20,558 nt of DNA from Bacilli bacterium (GTDB lineage: Bacteria > Bacillota_I > Bacilli_A > RF39 > UBA660): positions 1 to 20,558 of the forward strand of contig JAFUFG010000247.1 in assembly GCA_017470045.1 (NCBI GenBank), read 5' to 3'. Below the pieces are notes generated by a model, which was not told where the DNA came from, ran no database searches, and saw only the letters and a list, made by a program, of their open reading frames with translations. The position numbers and the translations under genes are program-made. Below are positions 13,895 through 20,558 of this stretch, piece after piece (within the stretch, counting starts at the first letter, position 1; each line of letters starts with the position of its first letter).

Positions 13895-14050
13895 ATGAGA
13901 AAAAAAGTAGAAGAAGAAAAAGTTGGCTTTGACTTATCTACCTTAAGTTTGCAGGAATTAATTAATACTTATAAAAATATTACAGATTTCATTCAATATT
14001 TAGATGATAATAAAATAATCGTAGAAGAAAAGGAAAATGATGATGATTAA
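13895..14050 (+). CDS. Small acidic protein, translationally coupled, unknown function
   Basis: A 51-codon frame begins at ATG 13895 behind a good AGGTGAT ribosome binding site (13884-13890) and ends with TAA at 14048-14050, overlapping the start of the next gene by 14 bases. The product is charged and probably helical (LSTLSLQELINTYKNITDFI) with an acidic tail (VEEKENDDD). It has no signal peptide or membrane segment, so it is cytosolic. Its spacing of 23 bases from the upstream gene and overlap with the downstream gene support real translation, with coupling to the 542-residue protein. I do not recognise the family. It could be a small partner or adaptor of the downstream product. Confidence 0.7.
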   Translation: MRKKVEEEKVGFDLSTLSLQELINTYKNITDFIQYLDDNKIIVEEKENDDD

Positions 14051-15665
14051 TTTTTTAAACTTTATTGAAAAAGATGTTTCTGCTAAAAAGACATTAATTA
14101 GTTCTATGCCAACCAAAACCAAAACAAATATTAAAAAATTCAATGAAAATATCGATTCTGTTCGTGAAAAATATGAAGAATATCGTAATAGTGTTCGTAA
14201 TTATTTACTTGCGAAGAGTCGTTCCTTTGAAGTAAAAAGTTCAAAAGATGACATTGATCGATTAAGTGAAAAAGTAATTTCTTTGGAACGTGTTAAATTC
14301 TTATTGAATCCTTCTAATACATACTTTGAAAAGATGAGTTTTGATGAATTGTTATTTCAATTAAATAACTCTTATATGTTTAACTTTAATTCATTAAGTG
14401 ATGTTATTAATAGTTTCTTAGATAAATTTGAATTAGTAGGTGTTCGATTAAAGAGTGATGATTTTCATTATACTTGCTATGTACATGAATATATGTCTTC
14501 TTTCTTAGAAGTACGTTATAGTGATACAGAAGATAAAAAATATGCAAAAGTAAATGAAATTTTTGAACAAATTTATTGGGTTAATCCGGAATTGATTGAA
14601 CATATTGAACTTAATTTTAGGAGATTAATTCGTGAACATGAGAAGAAGTTCACTGCTTATATTGCTAGACGTCAAAAAGAAGTTATGGCGGAAAATGAAA
14701 TTAAGAATTATGTTCATTGTCAAGAAAAGTTAAAAGCTGCTCATATTGAATTAAATATGGCAAATAGTGAGAGTGTTGCTGATTTAGTAGAACTTGCTAA
14801 GACTAATGGTTTTGATATTAATCAATATATGCCTGAATCTAAGGTTCGTTCTACTGCTTATGAATCTTTAATTGCTCCTAGTGTTGATATTCATGATAAA
14901 AATAAAATGAATAAGGTATGTAGGGCATTAGAAAAATTAAAGAGTAATATTATTGAATTTAATAATTATAATGATTTTTTACCATTATTTACGGATTTTA
15001 AGGAATCCTATCAAGATTTATTAAATGTTGATACTAAGAAATATAATGGATTAAAGAGTATATTAGATCAAATTGTTTCAAAAGAGAAAGAATTGGATAA
15101 ATTAAATGGAAAGATTTTTGGTGGTAGACCAGGATTCTTTGAATTTAATAACGAAAAAGATCTTCGTAAATTAAAAGTTCAATCTGTTTTAAAAGCGAAA
15201 GAGCTTTATGAATTATACAAACAATATGATGTAGAATATTTTAAAATGCATGTTTTAAATATTATTAGTAATACAATGACTGTTGCGGATGTATTGAATC
15301 TATATTATAGTTTTGATTACTTTAAAAAGATTGCAATTCGTAAAGTATATGAGTTAGAGGATTATTCTGAAGTAATGAAATACAGTGATAATTTCTACTT
15401 ATATGCGACAGATCCTACGAATGTTATTATCGCAGGAATTCCAATCTTTGAGGATGCTGAAATTGCACGAATCATAGCTAATAAATATCGTTTGAATAAT
15501 ATTAAGATTACGGAAGATGATTTAGCTGCATCTGATGCTTTACTTTCTAAGATTAACTTAATTCTTAGAGTTGAGAAAATTGAGGACAGTAAAGAGATTG
15601 ATTTAGAAAAAATTTGGTTTATGGTTCAAGTCAATAAAATTGTGGCTAGTGAAGAAAAAAAATAG
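14037..15665 (+). CDS. Large helical cytosolic protein of unknown function
   Basis: The 542-residue product has no signal peptide and no membrane segment. It is lysine/glutamate rich and almost entirely helical in character, with likely coiled-coil stretches at about 30-90, 190-260 and 330-385. The last part (about 390-540) is more globular, with an ADVLNLYYSFDYFKK segment and a DPTNVIIAGIPIFEDAE strand region. No catalytic or nucleotide-binding motif is visible. It starts at one of three successive ATG codons (14037, 14040, 14043) behind AAAAGG, inside the end of the small upstream gene. Being a cytosolic protein in an operon of exported subunits, it may be a scaffold, an export chaperone, or a link to the membrane ATPase of the other operon; none of this is shown by sequence. 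A terminator overlaps its stop codon. Confidence 0.82.
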   Translation: MMMINFLNFIEKDVSAKKTLISSMPTKTKTNIKKFNENIDSVREKYEEYRNSVRNYLLAKSRSFEVKSSKDDIDRLSEKVISLERVKFLLNPSNTYFEKMSFDELLFQLNNSYMFNFNSLSDVINSFLDKFELVGVRLKSDDFHYTCYVHEYMSSFLEVRYSDTEDKKYAKVNEIFEQIYWVNPELIEHIELNFRRLIREHEKKFTAYIARRQKEVMAENEIKNYVHCQEKLKAAHIELNMANSESVADLVELAKTNGFDINQYMPESKVRSTAYESLIAPSVDIHDKNKMNKVCRALEKLKSNIIEFNNYNDFLPLFTDFKESYQDLLNVDTKKYNGLKSILDQIVSKEKELDKLNGKIFGGRPGFFEFNNEKDLRKLKVQSVLKAKELYELYKQYDVEYFKMHVLNIISNTMTVADVLNLYYSFDYFKKIAIRKVYELEDYSEVMKYSDNFYLYATDPTNVIIAGIPIFEDAEIARIIANKYRLNNIKITEDDLAASDALLSKINLILRVEKIEDSKEIDLEKIWFMVQVNKIVASEEKK

Positions 15666-15689
15666 ATACTTAAAAAGTATCTTTTTTTT
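15664..15689 (+). terminator. Intrinsic terminator of the subunit operon
   Basis: AGATACTT (15664-15671) pairs with AAGTATCT (15675-15682) across an AAA loop, followed by a T run to 15689. The first stem bases belong to the TAG stop codon of the upstream gene. Confidence 0.88.
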
Positions 15690-15719
15690 ATTTGTTTGGA
15701 TGTAATTTCTTTCTATCTA

Positions 15720-15728
15720 TGTTATACT
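15720..15728 (+). promoter_or_regulatory. Extended -10 promoter of the large surface protein operon
   Basis: TGTTATACT gives TG, one base, TATACT (15723-15728), an extended -10 element without a convincing -35. The leader to the ATG at 15766 would be about 30 bases and includes the AATAGGGG ribosome binding site. Confidence 0.65.
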
Positions 15729-15765
15729 TAATTATAGTAATAATAGGTGGAATAGGGGTATTTGT

Positions 15766-18700
15766 ATGAAGAGTCCTAAATTTAAAAAGAAAATAAAAAT
15801 ATCTAGTCTTATTGTTCTTCTTTTTGTGGCTTTATTTATTGCAATTGCTGTTCCTTCTTTGGCACGTTATAAGAATCGTAGTTCGATTGCTGATGCTGAG
15901 GTTTGGGATGGTAGTGTTGCATCTTCTTACCGTAAGGGTACTGGTACTGTTAGTGATCCTTATGTTATTTCAAATGGTGCGGAATTTGCTTATTTTCAAT
16001 CACAACTTGAAAATACAAATTATGAGAATACGTATTTTGCATTAGGCAGTGATATTGTTTTAAATGATGGAATATTTGCTTATGATAATACGAATGGTAT
16101 TACTTATACAAAAGAGAATAATACTGTTTCAGTTACTCCTTATCAAGATCATTATGATGGACTTCATGCTTTTCCAGCTATTAAACAATTTAAAGGTAAC
16201 TTTAATGGTAATGGTTATCGTATTTATGGTTTATTTATTACGAAGAATACGAATGATCCTTTAGGTTTGTTTTTAAACTTAGAAGGTAACGTTTCTAATT
16301 TTTATTTAACGAATTCTATTATATATGGTGGTTCTATTACTGGTGGTATTGCTGGTAAAGCGAAGAATGCTTCTATTTCTGATGTCATGTTCCAAGGAAC
16401 TGTTGTTGGTAATAAGGAGGCTGTAGATAATCAATTTTTCTTAGCTCTTGAAGATTTTGATAAGACAATTGATAATACTACTGATACAGAAGTTATTTCT
16501 GTTCCTAATCAAAAGATTGGTGGTAAAATTACTTCCATTCATGCTACTGGGAATTTAGCCATTAGTGATAATGTTGGAACTGTTACTTTAAATGGTGAAT
16601 CTATTTCTAGTGGTAGTTTTGATGTTTCTTTAGGAACTTCTATTGAAAATCTTACTTTTGAATTTACTTCTACTGATAATGCGACTTATGAAATAACAAA
16701 TTTGCGTTATGCAATTAGTTATCGTTATGGTAATGGTGCTGGTATTGTTTCAGAAGCTGATAATGTAACATTCCAAAATATTAGTCAACGTGCAAATGTT
16801 TATTCTAGTTTTTATGCAGCTGGTATTACGAATGATGTTATTGGTGAAACTAATTTAACGAATGTTTATAATGCTGGAACCATTACTGGACGAATTGGTA
16901 GTGGTTTGATGAATCGAATTGATTTTGATACTTCTACTGTATCTATTCAAAAGAGCTATAATTCTGGAGAAATTTATGCTGTTAGTAGTTATGGATTTAT
17001 TGGTTCCATTGTAAATAGTACTGTTACTATTCAAAATAGTTTTAATCAGAATAACAATTTTGTTTTAGGTACTATTGAAAATAGTAGTGTTACAGTTCAA
17101 AATGTTTCTAATAGTACGAATAATTTTGTATCCAATGGTGTTATTACTGGTAGTATAGGTTATTCTGCTGATTTAGTTAGCTATGCTAAAACAATTGGAT
17201 TTGATGAATTTGTTGATTCTACTGACTTAGCAAGTAATCCTACTCATATTTGGGTATATGATGGTATGAATTTACCAATTCTTGCATTAGATGATATTCG
17301 TGATTCTATTGCTACGATTCATGTATCCGATCATTCTTGGAATAATGTAGGATATGATTTAAATTCGTTAAAATTTACTAGTTTATCTTTTACGATTCAA
17401 GAAGTTGATTCTTTAAAACCTATCAAAACCGTTTCTTATTACATTCATAACTCTAAAACGCCATTACGCAAGAGTGAAATTGAAGCGATTGATTCTTGGA
17501 CAAGTTATTCTAATGTCGTTTCTATTCCAGATGAAGGATTTTATATTGTTTATGCGAAAGTTACGGATATGAATGATCAAGTATCTTATTTAAATACAGA
17601 TCTATTAATCTTAGATTTAACTGGTTCTTCTATTACGATGAGTATTGATGGAGTAAATTGGACGGATGTACGTAGTACAGTTCCTTCTAAATATTATTCT
17701 TCTAATAAAACTTTAACGATTAGTGCTGTAGATGAATTATCTGGCGTTAAAACAATTCAATATTATATTGCGGATTCTGTATTAACGAATCAAGAGATAG
17801 AGGCTGTAAGCCAATGGCAAAATTATTCTGGTTCTATACCAATTACTTCTACTACTGGAGTAGTTGTTTATGCGAAAGTTACGGATAATACGAATTATGT
17901 TAGTTATGCGAATACCGATCGATTAAGAGTAGGGGGATATCAACAAACTAGTGTGATTGCTGGTACAAGTACTTCTTATTCTACTAATGTCATGGTAAGT
18001 GACAAGTCTTCTGTATCGATGTATTATTCTTTCTCTGATATTGCAAGTTATCCTAATGGAATTTCTCATTCCATTACTTTTAGTCAAGTATTACCAGAGA
18101 ATACGATGATTACGATTATGGATCGAAGTCGAAGTAAAACTTATAAGTATAAGACCACTAGTACTGATACAGACACTATTCTATTTACTAGTTTTCGTGA
18201 AGTAGGTACGACTAATCATTTTAGTGAATCTGTTTATACTGGTTCTATATCAGAAGACTATAAGATTATTGTTGATTTTTCAAAGACGGAATTAGAATCT
18301 AATATTACGAATTTAAGTGCTACGATTTCTATTGATTCTATACTTGAAACTACTGGTACTGTGGACGGATTTAACGTTATTCGAAATAGTGATGCGAATA
18401 GTACATTTATTTCTAATTATAGTGATACTCTTTACTATAATACGGATGCTACTTATTCGATTCCAATTACTGGTTCTTTACAATTTGCAACGTATCAAAC
18501 TTCTAATGTTATTGATACTACTCTAGAAGATAAGAGATTCGGATTAGCTTGTAGATTAGTTGATGAGAATGGTAATACAATATCTAAGAATTATTTACAA
18601 AACATTAAATTCCGAATTGATTCTAAATATTTCTTTATGGATAATGATGGAATTGTTCGAATGAATTTAGGAGTAGGTCTTGGTAATGTTAATAAGAATT

Positions 18701-19239
18701 TTGTTATTGAGACAAATAGTGCAAATATAGAATTACCAAATGGTACTTATACCTTTAAAATTGGATACTTTACTTCTTTTGATGGAACATATTCTAGCGA
18801 TATTACTTATTTTAAAGATGTACCTGTTACAGTTGCTGATAGTAGTTATCAAAAGATGCTTAACTTCCAGGTTCGAATGGATGATGAGGATCGAATTATG
18901 GATAAAACTTCTAGTAAACAATTTGTTGTAGGTGTTCTACAAAATAGTAGTTATTCTAATGCTAATGTAAAGGTTCGTTTACTTCGTAAGAGTACTTTTG
19001 CTGCTGCAGATCAAACTTATACTGAGATTGATTTGGCGGATTATTCGAATGCGGATTTAACGAATTTTGATGAAAATATTTATAATACTATTATTACTGG
19101 TAATCAAAGTGGTTATCGAAATGTTTCATTCGATTTCAATACTAACACTTTAGGTAGTGGAGCTTATTCCTTAGCCTTTGATTTATATGATGGAGATACT
19201 TATATCAAATCTATTGTGAAAAAGTTTATTATTCGTTAG
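15766..19239 (+). CDS. Large secreted beta-helix/Ig-like surface protein
   Basis: The 1157-residue exported protein has a lysine-rich start, a hydrophobic core (about 12-29) and a probable cut after Ala33 (PSLA, then RYKNRSS). Next comes a GTGTVSDPYVISNGAEFAYF module (about 54-73), widespread at the head of beta-helical surface proteins. Then follow a long Asn/Thr/Ser-rich beta-helix-like region with a GLUG-type motif (GGSITGGIAGKAKNASISDV, about 188-207) and repeated NSxVTxQN turns (about 410-460). Two tandem Ig-like domains follow (about 513-618 and 619-725); both have an I-K-T-V/I-x-Y-Y-I core, an EIEA helix with a W, and an end VYAKVTD...SY.NTD. The rest (726-1157) is further beta-rich extracellular sequence, with a YTFKIGYFTS segment and a strand-like end. 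There is no sortase motif, C-terminal membrane segment or cell-wall repeat. Adhesin or fibre-decorating roles are plausible. Confidence 0.85.
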   Translation: MKSPKFKKKIKISSLIVLLFVALFIAIAVPSLARYKNRSSIADAEVWDGSVASSYRKGTGTVSDPYVISNGAEFAYFQSQLENTNYENTYFALGSDIVLNDGIFAYDNTNGITYTKENNTVSVTPYQDHYDGLHAFPAIKQFKGNFNGNGYRIYGLFITKNTNDPLGLFLNLEGNVSNFYLTNSIIYGGSITGGIAGKAKNASISDVMFQGTVVGNKEAVDNQFFLALEDFDKTIDNTTDTEVISVPNQKIGGKITSIHATGNLAISDNVGTVTLNGESISSGSFDVSLGTSIENLTFEFTSTDNATYEITNLRYAISYRYGNGAGIVSEADNVTFQNISQRANVYSSFYAAGITNDVIGETNLTNVYNAGTITGRIGSGLMNRIDFDTSTVSIQKSYNSGEIYAVSSYGFIGSIVNSTVTIQNSFNQNNNFVLGTIENSSVTVQNVSNSTNNFVSNGVITGSIGYSADLVSYAKTIGFDEFVDSTDLASNPTHIWVYDGMNLPILALDDIRDSIATIHVSDHSWNNVGYDLNSLKFTSLSFTIQEVDSLKPIKTVSYYIHNSKTPLRKSEIEAIDSWTSYSNVVSIPDEGFYIVYAKVTDMNDQVSYLNTDLLILDLTGSSITMSIDGVNWTDVRSTVPSKYYSSNKTLTISAVDELSGVKTIQYYIADSVLTNQEIEAVSQWQNYSGSIPITSTTGVVVYAKVTDNTNYVSYANTDRLRVGGYQQTSVIAGTSTSYSTNVMVSDKSSVSMYYSFSDIASYPNGISHSITFSQVLPENTMITIMDRSRSKTYKYKTTSTDTDTILFTSFREVGTTNHFSESVYTGSISEDYKIIVDFSKTELESNITNLSATISIDSILETTGTVDGFNVIRNSDANSTFISNYSDTLYYNTDATYSIPITGSLQFATYQTSNVIDTTLEDKRFGLACRLVDENGNTISKNYLQNIKFRIDSKYFFMDNDGIVRMNLGVGLGNVNKNFVIETNSANIELPNGTYTFKIGYFTSFDGTYSSDITYFKDVPVTVADSSYQKMLNFQVRMDDEDRIMDKTSSKQFVVGVLQNSSYSNANVKVRLLRKSTFAAADQTYTEIDLADYSNADLTNFDENIYNTIITGNQSGYRNVSFDFNTNTLGSGAYSLAFDLYDGDTYIKSIVKKFIIR

Positions 19240-19254
19240 AAAGGAGAAATAATT

Positions 19255-19806
19255 ATGAAAAAGTTAAAAGTAAAATATCGAATTGTTGTTATTTTGTTTT
19301 TGCTTGTATCTTTAGTGATTGGTTCTTGTATTACTTACTCGTTGTTTCATTCTTCGATTCGTGTGAATGTAAATCAAGAATTAGCTCAGTTCGTATTTGA
19401 TGCAAGAAACACCGATCACATCGATTTGAATCTTGTAGGACTTACTCCTGGAGATTCTGAAGATTATTATTTCTCCGTAACGAATTCCAATAATAATAAA
19501 CTTAGTCATGTTACTTTGAATTATCAAATAACTGTTAAAACTCTACATACTATGCCACTTACTATTACTTTATATGATGTTACTGATGGAGAGAGTCAAA
19601 TATTACAATGTGATGAATCTTATTCTAGAGATGCGAATCATTATTTAATTTGTAATAGTCCTGTTATGGAAATGACTTATGAGAATGCTGTTGTTGATCG
19701 ATATAAAATAACGGTTGATTTTCCTGAACAATATAATGGAGTTGAGTATTCCGATTTAGTAGATTCTATTAGTGTTGATATTTCTAGTTGGCAGAAGGTT
19801 AGTTAG
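19255..19806 (+). CDS. Small secreted TasA/camelysin-like protein
   Basis: The 183-residue exported protein has a basic start (MKKLKVKYR), a hydrophobic core (about 10-25) and a likely cut after Ser29 (ITYS, then LFHSSIRVN). The mature 154 residues are beta-rich: QFVFDARNTDHIDLNLVGL, then TPGDSEDYYFSVTN, which is the linker-and-strand pattern typical of TasA/camelysin-like folds. A cysteine pair (ILQCDES and YLICNSP) could form a disulfide. The end (SVDISSWQKVS) is a final strand. The ribosome binding site AGAAAGGAG begins just before the upstream stop, and the gap to the large surface protein gene is 15 bases, so both are on one transcript. Probably a minor subunit or partner of the large protein. 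Confidence 0.83.
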   Translation: MKKLKVKYRIVVILFLLVSLVIGSCITYSLFHSSIRVNVNQELAQFVFDARNTDHIDLNLVGLTPGDSEDYYFSVTNSNNNKLSHVTLNYQITVKTLHTMPLTITLYDVTDGESQILQCDESYSRDANHYLICNSPVMEMTYENAVVDRYKITVDFPEQYNGVEYSDLVDSISVDISSWQKVS

Positions 19807-19815
19807 GGGGATTTT

Positions 19816-20558
19816 ATGAAAAAGAAACGTAAATTAAAATTACAATATCTCTTTATTGTTATTCTGATTTTAGGAGTTGCGGTTACTAGAGGGTTTTCTC
19901 TTGCTAAATATACTGCGTCTTCTGCTTGGAATTATTATTTAAAAAGTAATGGATTTTACTTTAGTACGGATTTTTCTGATCGTGATACGATTAATACGAA
20001 TTGGAATGGAAATCATATTCCATTTACGGTTTATAACTATGAAGAGGACTCTGTGACTAATTTTGATATTCGTTATCAAGTTACTTGTACAGTAGAAGGA
20101 AGTGCTGCTAGTATTAGTGAATGTCGTATTAATGGAACGAATTCTAATACTTTTACTGGAACATTATCTAGTAGTCAATATTGTTCTAATGCTGAGTATT
20201 TAACGCAAAGTACATGTGAAGCTCATGAAGAAGAGTGGACGATAGCTAAGACTTATCGTGATTTCTATTTTGATGTTGTTCCAACTGGTGATGATGAAAT
20301 TACAGGGGCTACTGTTAACGTTCAAGTTCGTTCTACTGCTCCTTTTCAAAAGACAATAAATCATCGTTATATTTTAACAAAAGGAAAAAGTGAGATTGGA
20401 ACTTTTACTTTAGATTATCAATCTAGACAACAACATGATCATTTAGTTGTTACAAATTCTTATAATGAAAATAAGTGTGTAAGAATTACTTGGGATAGTA
20501 GTAAAACAAGAATTGATTTGGAAGATGCTAGTTATGCAACTACTACGGATGCTGAAGG
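19816..20558 (+). CDS. Secreted protein, SipW-type signal peptide (partial, cut by window end)
   Basis: The frame opens at ATG 19816 behind AGGGGG (19805-19810) and stays open for 247 codons to the window edge. The start is lysine/arginine rich (MKKKRKLKLQ), the hydrophobic core spans about 11-26, and the likely cut is after Ala30 (FSLA, then KYTASSA), close to the SLARY site of the large surface protein. The mature part is beta-rich with several cysteines (YQVTCTV, SECRI, QYCSN, STCEAHEE, NKCVR). It lies nine bases after the previous stop, so it belongs to the same operon. Its full length, any C-terminal domain and any anchor cannot be seen. Confidence 0.82.
   Translation, partial: MKKKRKLKLQYLFIVILILGVAVTRGFSLAKYTASSAWNYYLKSNGFYFSTDFSDRDTINTNWNGNHIPFTVYNYEEDSVTNFDIRYQVTCTVEGSAASISECRINGTNSNTFTGTLSSSQYCSNAEYLTQSTCEAHEEEWTIAKTYRDFYFDVVPTGDDEITGATVNVQVRSTAPFQKTINHRYILTKGKSEIGTFTLDYQSRQQHDHLVVTNSYNENKCVRITWDSSKTRIDLEDASYATTTDAE

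Noticed and set aside
7032..20558. Sortase-assembled pili
   Set aside because: No LPxTG-like motif with a C-terminal membrane segment is seen in any complete exported protein, and there is no sortase gene in the window.
1..20558. Alternative genetic code with TGA as Trp
   Set aside because: All genes are complete with the standard code, and the Trp codons read are TGG; only the lack of TGA stops is left as a finding.

Overview
This is a low-GC, gene-dense window of bacterial chromosome from a Gram-positive-type (Bacillota) organism. AT-rich codons, A/T-rich intrinsic terminators, strong GGAGG ribosome binding sites and sigma-A style promoters all point that way. The proteins look most like those of uncultured gut Bacilli of the RF39/Mollicutes-related kind, but that placement is inference. 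Trp is read from TGG and the standard code works throughout.

Layout. Positions 1-1560 hold housekeeping translation genes: the 3' end of tsf (elongation factor Ts), a small tail-anchored protein of unknown function, and frr (ribosome recycling factor). Positions 1655-8246 form one tight operon. It encodes a SipW/ER-type signal peptidase with a very long cytoplasmic extension, a membrane-anchored McrB-like AAA+ ATPase, a DUF2357-like partner without a visible nuclease, a second SipW-type signal peptidase, and a secreted protein with a SipW-type signal peptide. A bidirectional terminator separates this from a convergent secreted protein gene (8309-8929, minus strand). Positions 8930-9262 are a divergent regulatory region with two good promoters and several dyads. 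Positions 9263-15665 are a second operon: a membrane-anchored beta-rich protein, two duplicated probable major subunits (9974 and 11336), a third divergent paralogue (12729), a 51-residue small protein, and a 542-residue helical cytosolic protein. Hairpins stand between the subunit genes. Positions 15766 to the end are a third operon encoding a 1157-residue secreted beta-helix/Ig-like protein and two more small secreted proteins, the last one cut off by the window edge.

Interpretation. Eight secreted proteins share the same signal peptide end, [ST]-x-[AS] followed by W/R/K/L and an aromatic residue. This resembles the TasA site cut by SipW in Bacillus subtilis. The arrangement suggests an extracellular fibre or surface-layer system of the TasA/camelysin type with two dedicated signal peptidases. 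Its unusual part is that the peptidases are operonic with a membrane-bound McrB-like AAA+ ATPase and a DUF2357-like protein, and that one peptidase carries a large cytoplasmic domain. I know of no characterised system with this composition. Its function as a secretion, assembly or quality-control machine is a hypothesis drawn from gene order and topology.
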